Assembly (NCBI GenBank): GCA_947453945.1
Contig: CANGJB010000010.1
Coordinates: 1-64,000, forward strand
DNA from: Sphingomonadaceae bacterium
GTDB lineage: Bacteria > Pseudomonadota > Alphaproteobacteria > Sphingomonadales > Sphingomonadaceae
Length of the DNA stretch: 64,000 nt
Direction: 5' to 3'
The notes under the pieces were generated by a model that did not search any database, was not told the origin of the DNA, and worked only from the letters and a program-made list of their open reading frames with translations. The position numbers and the translations under genes are program-made. Shown here piece by piece: positions 49,232-59,809 of this stretch. The first letter of the stretch is position 1. Each line of letters opens with the position of its first letter.

Positions 49232-51253
49232 ATGTTCAAGAAAATCCTCATCGCCAACCGTGGCGAAATTGCCTGCCGCGTGATCAAGACCGCGCGCCGG
49301 ATGGGTATCCAGACCGTCGCGGTCTATTCCGATGCCGATGCGCGCGCGCCGTTTGTGAAGATGGCGGACGAGGCGGTGCATATCGGGCCTTCGCCTGCGG
49401 CGCAGAGCTATCTGATCGCGGACAAGATCATCGCCGCGTGCAAGCAGACCGGGGCCGATGCCGTGCATCCGGGCTACGGGTTCCTTTCGGAGCGCACCAG
49501 CTTTGCCGAGGCGCTGGCGGCAGAGGGCATCGCGTTCGTCGGCCCGCCCGTGAACGCGATCGCCGCCATGGGTGACAAGATCGAGTCCAAGAAGCTGGCC
49601 TTGAAAGCAGGCGTCAATGTCGTCCCCGGCTTCGTCGGTGAGATCGAGGATACCGAGCACGCGGTGCGCATCTCGGACGAGATCGGCTATCCGGTGATGA
49701 TGAAGGCTTCGGCCGGCGGCGGCGGCAAGGGCATGCGGCTGGCGTACTCCGAAAAGGACGTGCGCGAAGGCTTTGAGGCGACCAAGCGCGAGGGGCTGAA
49801 CTCGTTCGGCGACGACCGCGTGTTCATCGAGAAGTTCATCCTCAATCCGCGCCACATCGAGATCCAGATCCTCGGCGATCAGCACGGCAACATCCTCTAC
49901 CTCAACGAGCGCGAATGCTCGATCCAGCGCCGTCACCAGAAGGTGGTGGAAGAAGCGCCCTCGCCGTTCGTGACGCCCAAGATGCGCAAGGCGATGGGCG
50001 AGCAGTGCGTCGCGCTCAGCCGTGCGGTGGGATACTACTCGGCGGGCACGGTGGAACTGATCGTTTCGGGCGCGGACCCGACGGGCGAGAGCTTCTACTT
50101 CCTCGAAATGAACACCCGCCTGCAGGTGGAGCACCCCGTCACGGAGGCGATCACCGGCATCGACCTTGTCGAGCAGATGATCCGCGTCGCGGCCGGCGAA
50201 AAGCTGGCGTTCACGCAGGACGATATAGGTATCGACGGCTGGGCGATCGAAAACCGCGTCTATGCCGAAGACCCCTATCGCGGGTTCCTGCCCTCGACCG
50301 GGCGACTGGTCCGCTATGATCCGCCGGTGGAAGGCTGGACCGATGATGGCGAGGCCAATGGGCGGCGCGGCGTGGACGGCGTGCGGGTGGACGACGGCGT
50401 CTATGAAGGCGGCGAAGTCTCGATGTTCTATGATCCGATGATCGCCAAGCTGGTGACCTGGGGGCCAACCCGCGACGCGGCGGCCGACAAGCAGATCGAG
50501 GCGCTCGATGCGTTCGAGATCGAGGGGCTGGGCCACAATATCGATTTCGTCTCGGCGATCATGCAGCACCCGCGCTTCCGCTCTGGCGAACTGACCACCG
50601 GGTTTATCGCCGAGGAATACCCGGACGGGTTTCACGGCGCGGCGACTTCGGATGAGACGCTGGTTTCGCTGGCGGCGCTGGCGGGCTTCCTCGCCACGGC
50701 GCGGGCGGACCGGGCGCGGCAGGTCGATGGGCAGCTGGGCGATACGCTCGATCCGCCGTCCGAATGGTCGGTGCGCATCGGCGAGGCGAATTTTGCCGTC
50801 TTGGTTGATGAGGAAGCGATCACGGTCGATGGCGAGGAGATCGCCATATCGCTTGAATACACGCCGGGCGACCGCGTGGTGATGGCCGAAGTCGATGGCA
50901 AGCCGCTGACGGTCAAGGTCAAGTCTCGCGCGGCTGGCTTCCAGCTGACCACGCGCGGATGCAGCCATGATGTGACCGTGCTGCCCGCGCGAATCGCGCC
51001 GCTGACGCAGCACATGATCGCCAAGGTGGCGCCAGACATGTCGAAGTACCTCGTCTGCCCGATGCCCGGGCTGCTCGTGGCGCTGCATGTCGGCGTGGGC
51101 GATAGCGTCGAGGCCGGGCAGCCGCTGGCCGTGGTCGAGGCGATGAAGATGGAGAATATCCTGCGCGCCGAGAAATCGGGCCGGGTGAAGGCGGTGAACG
51201 CGGCGCAGGGCGAAAGCCTTGCGGTGGATGCCATCATCCTCGAAATGGAGTAG
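49232..51253 (+). CDS. pccA: Propionyl-CoA carboxylase alpha subunit (biotin carboxylase + BCCP)
   Basis: 'KILIANRGEIACRVIKTARRMG', 'ASAGGGGKGMRL', biotinyl 'VVEAMKMENIL'. Confidence 0.96.
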   Translation: MFKKILIANRGEIACRVIKTARRMGIQTVAVYSDADARAPFVKMADEAVHIGPSPAAQSYLIADKIIAACKQTGADAVHPGYGFLSERTSFAEALAAEGIAFVGPPVNAIAAMGDKIESKKLALKAGVNVVPGFVGEIEDTEHAVRISDEIGYPVMMKASAGGGGKGMRLAYSEKDVREGFEATKREGLNSFGDDRVFIEKFILNPRHIEIQILGDQHGNILYLNERECSIQRRHQKVVEEAPSPFVTPKMRKAMGEQCVALSRAVGYYSAGTVELIVSGADPTGESFYFLEMNTRLQVEHPVTEAITGIDLVEQMIRVAAGEKLAFTQDDIGIDGWAIENRVYAEDPYRGFLPSTGRLVRYDPPVEGWTDDGEANGRRGVDGVRVDDGVYEGGEVSMFYDPMIAKLVTWGPTRDAAADKQIEALDAFEIEGLGHNIDFVSAIMQHPRFRSGELTTGFIAEEYPDGFHGAATSDETLVSLAALAGFLATARADRARQVDGQLGDTLDPPSEWSVRIGEANFAVLVDEEAITVDGEEIAISLEYTPGDRVVMAEVDGKPLTVKVKSRAAGFQLTTRGCSHDVTVLPARIAPLTQHMIAKVAPDMSKYLVCPMPGLLVALHVGVGDSVEAGQPLAVVEAMKMENILRAEKSGRVKAVNAAQGESLAVDAIILEME

Positions 51254-51305
51254 AAGCCCGGCTGATGCCTAGCTTGAGTTTCCTGCATGGGCACCCGAGG
51301 CTAGG

Positions 51306-51323
51306 TTGACGTTTACGTAAGCG
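51306..51323. promoter_or_regulatory. Candidate MerR-type (LiuR-like) operator upstream of etfBA
   Basis: TTGACGTTTACGTAAGCG (reverse: CGCTTACGTAAACGTCAA). Confidence 0.4.
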
Positions 51324-51365
51324 CCACTTATGCGCGCGCCACTGAATTGAGAAAGGCCTGACACG

Positions 51366-52112
51366 ATGAAAGCCCTGGTCTGCGTGAAGCGGGTGATCGA
51401 CTACAACGTGAAGCCGCGCGTGAAGGCGGATGGCACGGGGGTCGACCTTGCCAACGTGAAAATGAGCATGAACCCGTTCGACGAGATCGCGGTTGAGGAA
51501 GCCATCCGCCTCAAGGAAAAGGGCGTGGTTACCGAGATCGTGGCGGTTTCGGTCGGCCCGGCCAAGGCGCAGGAAACGCTGCGCACCGCGCTCGCCATGG
51601 GTGCGGACCGCGCGATCCTCGTCGTCAGCGAGACCGAGGTCGAGCCGCTCGCTGTCGCCAAGATCATCAAGGCGATTGCCGATGAGGAGCAGCCGGGCCT
51701 GATCATCACCGGCAAGCAGGCGATCGACGACGACGCCAACCAGGTCGGCCAGATGGTCGCCGCGCTGCTCGGCCGCCCGCAAGGCACGTTCGCCAACGAA
51801 ATCGCTGTCGAGGGTGACAGCGTGGTGGTGAAGCGCGAAATCGATGGCGGTCTGGAAACGGTGAAGCTGGCGCTGCCCGCAATCATCACCACCGACCTGC
51901 GCCTCAACGAGCCGCGCTATGCTTCGCTGCCCAACATCATGAAGGCGAAGTCGAAGCCGCTCGCGAGCAAGACGCCGGAAGACTACGGCGTCGATATCGC
52001 GCCGCGTCTCAAGACGCTCAAGGTCACCGAACCGCCGGTGCGCAGCGCGGGCATCAAGGTGCCTGACGTCGATGCGCTGATCGCCAAGCTCAAGGAAATG
52101 GGAGTAGCCTGA
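51366..52112 (+). CDS. etfB: Electron transfer flavoprotein beta subunit
   Basis: '[28 protein letters not shown]', '[19 protein letters not shown]'. Confidence 0.95.
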   Translation: MKALVCVKRVIDYNVKPRVKADGTGVDLANVKMSMNPFDEIAVEEAIRLKEKGVVTEIVAVSVGPAKAQETLRTALAMGADRAILVVSETEVEPLAVAKIIKAIADEEQPGLIITGKQAIDDDANQVGQMVAALLGRPQGTFANEIAVEGDSVVVKREIDGGLETVKLALPAIITTDLRLNEPRYASLPNIMKAKSKPLASKTPEDYGVDIAPRLKTLKVTEPPVRSAGIKVPDVDALIAKLKEMGVA

Positions 52113-53044
52113 TGTCCAAGACACTCGTTTGGGTCGAGCACGACAACGCGTCGGTCAAGGACGCTACTCTCGCCGTGGTCACCGCTGCTGCGCAGATCGG
52201 TGAAGTGACCGCGCTCGTCGCAGGTTCGGGCTGTGATGCCGCCGCTGCTGCCGCCGCGCAGATCGCCGGCGTCTCCAAGGTGCTCAAGGCCGATGATGCG
52301 GCCTATGCCAATGCGCTGGCTGAAAACGTCGCGCCGCTCGTCGCGGGGCTGATGGCCGGTTACGACGCGTTCGTCGCGCCCGCCACCACCACCGGCAAGA
52401 ACATCGCGCCGCGCGTCGCCGCGCTGCTCGATGTGATGCAGGTTTCCGACATTCTCTCGGTGGAAGGCCCCAAGACCTTCACCCGTCCGATCTATGCCGG
52501 CAACGCGATCGCCACGGTCGAATCGAGCGATGCCAAGATCGTCTTGACCGTGCGCGGCACTGCCTTTGCCAAGGCGGAAACCACCGGCGGCTCGGCTGCG
52601 GTGGAAGCCGTGGCAGCTGGCGGCGATGCTGGTACGTCGAGCTTCATCGGTTCGGAAATCGCCAAGAGCGAGCGTCCGGAACTGACCTCGGCCAAGATCA
52701 TCGTTTCGGGCGGCCGTGCGCTGAAGGATGCGGACACCTTCCAGAGCGTGATCATCCCGCTTGCCGACAAGCTCGGCGCAGGCGTCGGCGCAAGCCGCGC
52801 GGCGGTGGACGCAGGCTATGTGCCCAACGACTATCAGGTCGGCCAGACCGGCAAGATCGTGGCACCGGAAGTCTACATCGCGGTCGGCATCTCGGGCGCG
52901 ATTCAGCACCTTGCGGGTATGAAGGATTCCAAGACCATCATCGCCATCAACAAGGACGAAGACGCCCCGATCTTCCAGGTCGCGGATATCGGCCTCGTCG
53001 GCGATCTGTTCACGCTGGTGCCGGAACTTACCGGCAAGCTCTGA
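52112..53044 (+). CDS. etfA: Electron transfer flavoprotein alpha subunit
   Basis: 'VSGGRALKD', '[63 protein letters not shown]'. Confidence 0.96.
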   Translation: MSKTLVWVEHDNASVKDATLAVVTAAAQIGEVTALVAGSGCDAAAAAAAQIAGVSKVLKADDAAYANALAENVAPLVAGLMAGYDAFVAPATTTGKNIAPRVAALLDVMQVSDILSVEGPKTFTRPIYAGNAIATVESSDAKIVLTVRGTAFAKAETTGGSAAVEAVAAGGDAGTSSFIGSEIAKSERPELTSAKIIVSGGRALKDADTFQSVIIPLADKLGAGVGASRAAVDAGYVPNDYQVGQTGKIVAPEVYIAVGISGAIQHLAGMKDSKTIIAINKDEDAPIFQVADIGLVGDLFTLVPELTGKL

Positions 53045-53070
53045 GCTTCGCTTCAGGACGGAAACACGGG

Positions 53071-53097
53071 AAAGGCTCCACCACGGTGGAGCCTTTT
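53071..53097 (+). terminator. Rho-independent terminator after etfA
   Basis: AAAGGCTCCACC-ac-GGTGGAGCCTTTT. Confidence 0.85.
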
Positions 53098-53137
53098 CTG
53101 TTTTCCGCTTGCGCAAAAGGCTGATAGCCGGCGGTGC

Positions 53138-54028
53138 ATGATCCGGTTTCGTCTGCCCGCCTTGCTTGTCGGCTTGCTTGCAACACTGGTTGCCGTTCCC
53201 GGACAGGCGAAAGAACTCAGGCTCGATCCGTCCGGCGGTTGGACTCTCAACTACGCGAACGATTCTTGCCGTCTGCTGAGGGAATTCGGGGTGGGCGACG
53301 AGAAGGTCACGCTCATTCTTGACCAGTTCCAGCCATGGACACCGCCGTCCCTGTCCTTGATGGGACAGCCGCTGACACAGCTCGATTCCCGCACTGTCCT
53401 GTTAACGGCTAAATTCGGGCCCGGCCTGCCCGAAGCCAAGGCCGCGCCAGCCACGGTCGGCTTAATCGGGCCAGACAAGGTGCCGATCGTGTTCGGGCAG
53501 GTCCGCGATCTGCTGAATCGCGAGATCAAGGCCGACGAGACCCTTGCCAAGCCCGGTACGCCCTTGCCAACGCCCGAGCAGGAGGCGGCAATAGCAAGCG
53601 TCTTGATCTCGTCAGGCTCTCTGCACATCGGCTTGCAAACCGGTCCTCTGGCAGCCCCGATGAAGGCAATGCGCCAATGTCTTCATGATCTGGTGCGTGA
53701 TTGGGGCTTCGATCCTGACCAGCAGGACGCGCTGAGCCGGCATGCGTCCCCTATCGGCAATCCCTCGAACTGGCTGACATCCGCCGACTATCCGCGACGT
53801 TCCCTCGAAGCCGGGGCAAGCGCTCTGATAAATTTTCGGCTGATGGTGGGTGCGACCGGCGTTCCGACCGGCTGTCATATCCAGCAGGCGACCATTTCGA
53901 CCGATCTGATCCGCGTAACGTGTAACCTGTTGATGCGGCGAGCGCGGTTCAAGCCCGCGCTTGACGGACAGGGCAAGGCGTCGCCCAGTTTTTACACGAA
54001 CAGCGTCAAGTGGGTGACTTTCAAGTAA
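53138..54028 (+). CDS. Secreted hypothetical protein with TonB-C-like C-terminal domain
   Basis: Signal peptide 'LLVGLLATLVAVPGQA'; C-terminal 'YPRRSLEAGASALINFRLMVGATGVPTGCHIQQ...CNLLMRRARFKPALDGQGK'. Confidence 0.6.
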   Translation: MIRFRLPALLVGLLATLVAVPGQAKELRLDPSGGWTLNYANDSCRLLREFGVGDEKVTLILDQFQPWTPPSLSLMGQPLTQLDSRTVLLTAKFGPGLPEAKAAPATVGLIGPDKVPIVFGQVRDLLNREIKADETLAKPGTPLPTPEQEAAIASVLISSGSLHIGLQTGPLAAPMKAMRQCLHDLVRDWGFDPDQQDALSRHASPIGNPSNWLTSADYPRRSLEAGASALINFRLMVGATGVPTGCHIQQATISTDLIRVTCNLLMRRARFKPALDGQGKASPSFYTNSVKWVTFK

Positions 54029-54029
54029 G

Positions 54030-54497
54030 TCACAGTGCCAGCGTCAGGCACTGGCTGAAATCGTCCACCACATAGTCCGCGAAAGCCCCGCATTCCTCGA
54101 AGCCGTATTTGCGGTAGAGCGTGACGGCGGGTGCGAAGGCCTCAGTCCGCCCCGTTTCCAAACTCACGCGCGAATAGCCGCGGCCCCGCGCTACAGCGAG
54201 CAGGTGCACCAGCATCGCCTCGCCCACGCCCTTGCCGCGCCACTCCGGGGCGGCGCGCATGGATTTGAGCTCGCCGTGGGCGTCGTCCAGATGCTTGATC
54301 GCGCCCATTGCGGCCAGCTGGCCGTTGACGCGGGCGGTGTAGAAAGTCACGTCCGGCTGGCGCAGCTTGTCGAGCGGCAGGGCGTTGACTTTGCAGGCGG
54401 GGCTTTCGGCGTGCATCCCGCCCAGATGCAGCGCGACCAGTGCCTGCACGTCGGCGCCCGAAAGGTCGTCTTCCGCAATTTCCAGACCATCCACCAT
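54030..54497 (-). CDS. GNAT-family N-acetyltransferase
   Basis: 'MRAAPEWRGKGVGEAMLVHLLAVARGRGYSRVSLETG...LYRKYGFEECGAFADY'. Confidence 0.9.
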   Translation of the reverse strand: MVDGLEIAEDDLSGADVQALVALHLGGMHAESPACKVNALPLDKLRQPDVTFYTARVNGQLAAMGAIKHLDDAHGELKSMRAAPEWRGKGVGEAMLVHLLAVARGRGYSRVSLETGRTEAFAPAVTLYRKYGFEECGAFADYVVDDFSQCLTLAL

Positions 54498-54543
54498 CTG
54501 TCTCCAGCTAGCCTTGACGAGACTATCTGCTATCGCGGCCAGC

Positions 54544-55494
54544 ATGACGGACACAAGCAAATCTGGGGCAAGTGAAAGCCGCTGGGCCATCGCCATTCAT
54601 GGCGGAGCCGGAGCCATGACGCCCGAGACGATGGATGCCGCCGGTGTGGCGGCGCACGAGGCCGCGCTGGGCGTGGCGCTCGATGCGGGGCGCGATGTGC
54701 TCTTTGCGGGCGGGAGCGCGTTGGAAGCCGTCTGCGCGGCGGTTTCGGCGCTGGAGGATGATCCGCATTTCAATGCCGGGCGCGGGGCTGTGTTCACCTA
54801 TCACGGCACCAACGAGCTTGATGCAGCGGTGATGGACGGGGCTACGCGGGGCGCGGGTGCGGTCTGCGGGGTGACGCATACGCGCAACCCGGTGAGCCTC
54901 GCGCGCGCGGTGATGGAAAAGAGCCCGCATGTGTTCCTGAGCGGCGCGGGCGCAGAGGAGTTCGCGCGCGAGCAGGGCGTGGAAATGGTCGATCCCGATT
55001 GGTTCGCCACCGAGGCGCGCTGGCAGCAATTGCAGGAACTGAAGGCGAAGAAGCTCGGCTGGTTCGATGCGGGGCTGAAGTACGGCACGGTGGGTGCAGT
55101 GGCCGTGGATGCGTCCGGCCATGTCGCGGCGGCCACGTCCACCGGCGGGCTTACCGGCAAGCGCTGGGGCCGGATCGGCGATTCGCCGCTGATCGGCGCG
55201 GGAACTTATGCGGATGACCGAGCAGCGGCGATCAGCTGCACGGGCTCTGGCGAACAGTTCATCCGCGCCGCCGTGGCGCATGAGATCTGCGCGCGGATGC
55301 GGATCGGCGGCGAGAGACCGCAGGCAGCGACCGAGGCGGTCCTGGACGAGGTTGGCGCGATGGGCGGTGTCGGCGGGGTGATCTACGCGACGCCCGGCGG
55401 CGAGACCGGGTTTGCCTTCACCACGCCGGGGATGTTTCGCGGGCGGGCAGACAGCGCGGGCCTGCGTGAAGTGGGCATCTTCGGCGAGAGCTAG
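54544..55494 (+). CDS. iaaA: Isoaspartyl peptidase/L-asparaginase (Ntn hydrolase)
   Basis: 'WAIAIHGGAGAM', 'LKYGTVGAVAVDASGHVAAATSTGGLTGKRWGRIGDSPLIGAGTYAD' autocleavage Thr. Confidence 0.93.
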   Translation: MTDTSKSGASESRWAIAIHGGAGAMTPETMDAAGVAAHEAALGVALDAGRDVLFAGGSALEAVCAAVSALEDDPHFNAGRGAVFTYHGTNELDAAVMDGATRGAGAVCGVTHTRNPVSLARAVMEKSPHVFLSGAGAEEFAREQGVEMVDPDWFATEARWQQLQELKAKKLGWFDAGLKYGTVGAVAVDASGHVAAATSTGGLTGKRWGRIGDSPLIGAGTYADDRAAAISCTGSGEQFIRAAVAHEICARMRIGGERPQAATEAVLDEVGAMGGVGGVIYATPGGETGFAFTTPGMFRGRADSAGLREVGIFGES

Positions 55495-55497
55495 ATT

Positions 55498-56400
55498 TTA
55501 GGCGGCGTGTTTGTCGGCCTTGCGGCGGCCGAGGCGCAGGCCCTGTTCCAGCCGGGCGCGCAGCTGCAGGTAATAGGATTCGAGGAACACGCGTTCGGCG
55601 CGGTAGGGATAAGGGCGGCCGATCTTGCGGCTGATCGCGTCGGCCACATCGTCCAGCGCGGGTCCGCGCCCATCGCGCAGCACGCGCTCCAGCGTCTGCA
55701 GCTCGTACTCGCCGTAGACGGCCAATTCCTCGGGCGTGAAGGTGAACGCCTGTTCGGCGGCGGCGACCGGCGCGCTGACCGAAAGCGCATGGCCCAATTT
55801 GCGGCGCGGCGCTTCGATCACCCAGGTGCCCGCGATGACATCGCCGCAGCGCAGGGCATCGCGGTTGAAAAACGGGAACAGCATGAAGATCGCAAACCAG
55901 ATCGCCCCGGCCCAGCCGGCGAGATCGGCATCGCTGCCTGCCGCGAAAGCGCCGCCGATGAACACCACCGGCATGAACAGCTCGATATCGCGCACGATGT
56001 TGCGCGCGATCACGGCCTCGGTGGTCAGCCGTTCGGTGCCGCGCGCGGCGATGCGAATGCCGGCAATGCGCTTGCCCGGCGTGGCGCCGCGCGGACCAAG
56101 CTCGAAGAACAGGAACCACGCGTTGCGGAACAGGAACATCGCGACGATCCACAGCACGACAATCGCCTGCAGAGCGTGGGACTTGGCCGTGCCGCCCTGA
56201 AGGTCGCTCTCCGCAACGGCAACGCCGCCCGCGATCCAGATCAGCGTGAGCGTCGTGACAATGATGGCGGCGCCGATCATCGCCAGATCGAGCAGCAGCG
56301 CCGCCGCCCGCGCACCGTGCGCGGCAAGCACGATGGGCAGCGTTACGCCTTCGGGCGTGATCACCATGCGGTCCCGGCTGCGCGGTTCGCGGCGCGCCAT
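55498..56400 (-). CDS. RDD-family membrane protein
   Basis: 'RAAALLLDLAMIGAAIIV', 'GPRGATPGKRIAGIRI'. Confidence 0.85.
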   Translation of the reverse strand: MARREPRSRDRMVITPEGVTLPIVLAAHGARAAALLLDLAMIGAAIIVTTLTLIWIAGGVAVAESDLQGGTAKSHALQAIVVLWIVAMFLFRNAWFLFFELGPRGATPGKRIAGIRIAARGTERLTTEAVIARNIVRDIELFMPVVFIGGAFAAGSDADLAGWAGAIWFAIFMLFPFFNRDALRCGDVIAGTWVIEAPRRKLGHALSVSAPVAAAEQAFTFTPEELAVYGEYELQTLERVLRDGRGPALDDVADAISRKIGRPYPYRAERVFLESYYLQLRARLEQGLRLGRRKADKHAA

Positions 56401-57500
56401 CAGGGCTGCACTCCCTCAGATGTCCCATCCCCGGCGTTGCCGCGCCAGACGAAGAAATAGCCGGTCCAGAACACCAGCATGAACACGCCGACTATGAGGC
56501 GACCGGCGGTGTTGTTGATCAGTTGGCGCGCAAAGCCTTCGAGAAGGCCGGCCACGATCAGCATGAGGACGACCCCCACCATCACTTGCGCACTGCGGCG
56601 TCCGGCTGCGGCGGCGGCATCGAGCACGGCTGCATCGCCGGGGAAGGCCATCGCACGGCCGATGTGCAGCCCTGCCGCGCCCGCCAGCAGGATCGCGAAC
56701 AGTTCGGTGGTGCCGTGGACGGCCAGCCAGCCGATGATCTCTATGGTCAGCCCCTGCCCATGGTAGAGCCAGAGCAGCGCGCCGAGCATCGTGGTGTTCT
56801 GGATCAGGAGCAGCGCGGAAGGCAGGCCAAAGGCGAAGCCCAGCGCGAAGGCCAGAATCGAGACTTGCGCGTTGTTGGAAAACAGCGCGGCGGCGAACAT
56901 GCCGAGGCCGGACTGGTTCTGCTGGCCGAACAGTGTGCCCATCAGCACCGCGCGGCTGGCCCCCGGCACGCGCGCATCGGCCATGCCGGCGGGGATCAGC
57001 GCATAGTACCAATCGGGGTCGCTCGCCACGAGCAGCCAGCCCGCCACCGTGCCCGCCACCATCAGCGCCAGCGCGATCAGGATATCATGCCCCAGCGCGC
57101 GCACGCTGGCGCCCCAGCCGCCGCCGAAGAAGCGCAAGAGCCAATCGCCAAGGCCGGCGCGCGGGCCATAGACGATGAACCATGCGCGGCGGGTGAGCAC
57201 TTCGAGCCAGGCCAGCGTTTCAGCATCGAGCGAGGTTTCGCGCGCAACGGCAAGGCTGGAGACGGCGGTGCGATAAAGCGCGGGGAGCGCGAGCAGGTCC
57301 TCGTCCGAAATGCCGCGCAGCCGCCCGCGCTCGATCCGCGTGACGATGGCCTCCAGCCGCTTCCACTCGCCCTCGCGCTCCAGTCGGAACCGGTCCGAGC
57401 GCAGCGCTGCGTCTTCCGCGGCGGCGATATCTGCGCTGGCGGCGGGGCTGAACCAGCCGCCAAGGCGGCCCAGCAGGGTGGGTGCTGCAGTCTCGCTCAT
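56400..57500 (-). CDS. Stage II sporulation protein M (SpoIIM)-family membrane protein
   Basis: C-terminal multi-TM region with 'QNTTMLGALLWLYHGQGLTIEIIGWLAVHGTTELFAILLAGAAGLHIG'. Confidence 0.85.
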   Translation of the reverse strand: MSETAAPTLLGRLGGWFSPAASADIAAAEDAALRSDRFRLEREGEWKRLEAIVTRIERGRLRGISDEDLLALPALYRTAVSSLAVARETSLDAETLAWLEVLTRRAWFIVYGPRAGLGDWLLRFFGGGWGASVRALGHDILIALALMVAGTVAGWLLVASDPDWYYALIPAGMADARVPGASRAVLMGTLFGQQNQSGLGMFAAALFSNNAQVSILAFALGFAFGLPSALLLIQNTTMLGALLWLYHGQGLTIEIIGWLAVHGTTELFAILLAGAAGLHIGRAMAFPGDAAVLDAAAAAGRRSAQVMVGVVLMLIVAGLLEGFARQLINNTAGRLIVGVFMLVFWTGYFFVWRGNAGDGTSEGVQP

Positions 57501-58834
57501 CCCAGGCTTCCAGCGCGCTTCACGGTGAGATAGGCATCGAGCAGGCGGTTGCCGATATGCTGGTGCGGCGCCTCGACCACAAGGATCCCCGCGCGGCGCA
57601 GGCGCTGGAGCACGAGCGTGCGCTGATGCTGGAGCGTGGTGGCGGTGACCGCCATGGCGGCATCCTGCGCGGTGCGGACGGGGGCGCTGACGAACTCGGC
57701 CAGTTCGGCATCGGCCATGACGACGAAGATCACACGGTGGCGTTCGACCAGCCGGCGCATCGATTCGATCATCAGTTCAGCGCTGGTGGGATCGGTGAAT
57801 TCAGAGAACACCACGACCAGCGAGCGCCGCCGCAGCCGCGCGGCGAGGGTGGAGAGTGCAAGCGTGAAGTTGGGCTGCTCGGCGCTGTAATCGAGCGCGG
57901 CGGCGGCATCCTGCAGGCGGGCAAAATCACGCGGCGCGGTGACAAAGGGGCTGAGGACCTGCGGCTTTGCGGCAAATCCATAGACCGCGACGCGGTCTTG
58001 CGCGCCCAGCGCGATCCATGCGGTGGTGAGCGCCGCGGTGACGGCGCGGTCGATGCGCGGAAGGCCGCCGATCGGCTCGCTCATCGTCTGCCCGCAATCG
58101 AACGCGAAGACGATCTGGTTGTTGCGCTCGGTCTCGTATTCCTTGGCGAAAAGCCGGGCGTGGCGAGCGGAGCTTTTCCAGTCGATCCGGCGGCGATCCA
58201 TGCCGGCTTCGTATTCGGCGAGCGCCTCGAACTCGGTCCCTTCGCCCCGGATGCGGCGAGCGACCATGCCGAACTGGGCATCGCGCAGGAACAGCTGGAG
58301 CGCGGGGCTGCGCACGGGGGCGATATTGGGGCGCACGCGGACCACGGCGCCCACATCCTGCCTTACCTGTCGGCAGGCAAGGCCCAGCGGGCCCTCCCAG
58401 CGCAGCCACACGGCACCGACCGGTCCAAGACCGCGACGGGTGGGCACTGTCTCGATCCGCACGCTCCAGGCGCCGTTGTCGCGGCAGAGAGGTGCCACCA
58501 GCCTTCCGCCCTTGGCTAGGCGCGGATCGAGCGCCAGCGCGGCCACGGGCGCTGCGCGGGGCGCCTCGGCCCGGAAATCGGCCAGCACGGTGAGCGCGAG
58601 CGGTTCGCCCACTTCGCTGTCTTCGGGCACGATCACACGCAGCCCGGCCAGCGCGGGGGCAAGCAGCGCATCGAGCAGGACCATGGCCAGCAGCGCCGCG
58701 CCCAGCGCCGGTGCGGCGATCCACGCCTGCGGCACGGCAGCCGCGACAACCAGCGCCAGCGGCGCGGCGAGCGCCAGCAGCACGGCAGTCCGCGCTGAGG
58801 GGTAGAACACCGGGAAAGGCCAGCGCCGGCGCAT
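57497..58834 (-). CDS. DUF58-domain protein
   Basis: Two N-terminal TM helices; 'EFEALAEYEAGMDRRRIDWKSSARHARLFAKEYETERNNQIVFAFDCGQTM'. Confidence 0.92.
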   Translation of the reverse strand: MRRRWPFPVFYPSARTAVLLALAAPLALVVAAAVPQAWIAAPALGAALLAMVLLDALLAPALAGLRVIVPEDSEVGEPLALTVLADFRAEAPRAAPVAALALDPRLAKGGRLVAPLCRDNGAWSVRIETVPTRRGLGPVGAVWLRWEGPLGLACRQVRQDVGAVVRVRPNIAPVRSPALQLFLRDAQFGMVARRIRGEGTEFEALAEYEAGMDRRRIDWKSSARHARLFAKEYETERNNQIVFAFDCGQTMSEPIGGLPRIDRAVTAALTTAWIALGAQDRVAVYGFAAKPQVLSPFVTAPRDFARLQDAAAALDYSAEQPNFTLALSTLAARLRRRSLVVVFSEFTDPTSAELMIESMRRLVERHRVIFVVMADAELAEFVSAPVRTAQDAAMAVTATTLQHQRTLVLQRLRRAGILVVEAPHQHIGNRLLDAYLTVKRAGSLG

Positions 58835-58837
58835 GGA

Positions 58838-59809
58838 TTACCTCGGCGCCTCGGTGCGCTGGATCAGATCGGCGACGATGCTTTCCGCCGCGCGGCCTTC
58901 GATCTCGGCGGCGGGGCTGAGCAGCATGCGGTGGCGCAGCACGGCGATGGCCAGCGCCTTCACATCATCCGGGATCACGTAGTCGCGCCCGTCCAGCGCG
59001 GCGCGGGCGCGGGCGGCGCCAGCAAGCACCACGGCGGCGCGCGGGCTGGCTCCGGCGGCGAGATCCGCGCTCTCACGCGTCGCGCGCACGAGGCGGACGA
59101 TGTAATCGACCACCGTTTCCGACATCGTCACCGTGGCGATTGCGGCGACCGCCTCGGCAATCGCGTCGCCCGCCGTGACCGCGGTAACGCCGAGCTTGGC
59201 AGGCGCGGGTGCGCCGCGCCCGGCGCCATAGCGCGTGACGATCTGGGCCTCTTCCTCGGCGCTGGGGTAATCGACGAGCAGCTTGAACAGGAACCGGTCG
59301 AGCTGCGCTTCGGGTAACGGATAGACGCCCTGGCTCTCGATCGGGTTCTGCGTGGCGACGACCATGAACCGGTCCGACAAGGCATACGTCTCGCCATCGA
59401 GCGTCACGCGGCGTTCCTGCATGGCTTCGAGCAGCGCGGCCTGCGTCTTGGGCGGGGTGCGGTTGATCTCGTCGCCCAGCAGCAGCTCATGGAAGATCGG
59501 CCCGCGCGTGAGGGTGAACTGGCTGGTCTGGAAGTTGAACAGGTTGGAGCCGAGGATATCGCCGGGCATCAGATCGGGCGTGAACTGGATGCGCCCGAAA
59601 TCGAGCCCGAGGGAGATGGCAAAGCTCTGCGCCAGCAAGGTCTTGGCGGTGCCCGGCGGGCCTTCGAGCAGCACATGGCCGCCTGCGAGCAGCGCGATCA
59701 GCAGGTGATTGACCACGCTGTCCTGCCCCACCACGGCCTTGGCCACTTCGGCGCGGATGGCGCCGGCCATTGCGCGGACATCATCCAGAGTCATGGGGGT
59801 CGAGCTCAT
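58838..59809 (-). CDS. MoxR-family AAA+ ATPase
   Basis: '[22 protein letters not shown]', '[30 protein letters not shown]'. Confidence 0.95.
   Translation of the reverse strand: MSSTPMTLDDVRAMAGAIRAEVAKAVVGQDSVVNHLLIALLAGGHVLLEGPPGTAKTLLAQSFAISLGLDFGRIQFTPDLMPGDILGSNLFNFQTSQFTLTRGPIFHELLLGDEINRTPPKTQAALLEAMQERRVTLDGETYALSDRFMVVATQNPIESQGVYPLPEAQLDRFLFKLLVDYPSAEEEAQIVTRYGAGRGAPAPAKLGVTAVTAGDAIAEAVAAIATVTMSETVVDYIVRLVRATRESADLAAGASPRAAVVLAGAARARAALDGRDYVIPDDVKALAIAVLRHRMLLSPAAEIEGRAAESIVADLIQRTEAPR

Noticed and set aside
49142-51088. 648-aa minus-strand ORF opposite pccA
   Set aside because: Shadow ORF with the same artefactual composition.
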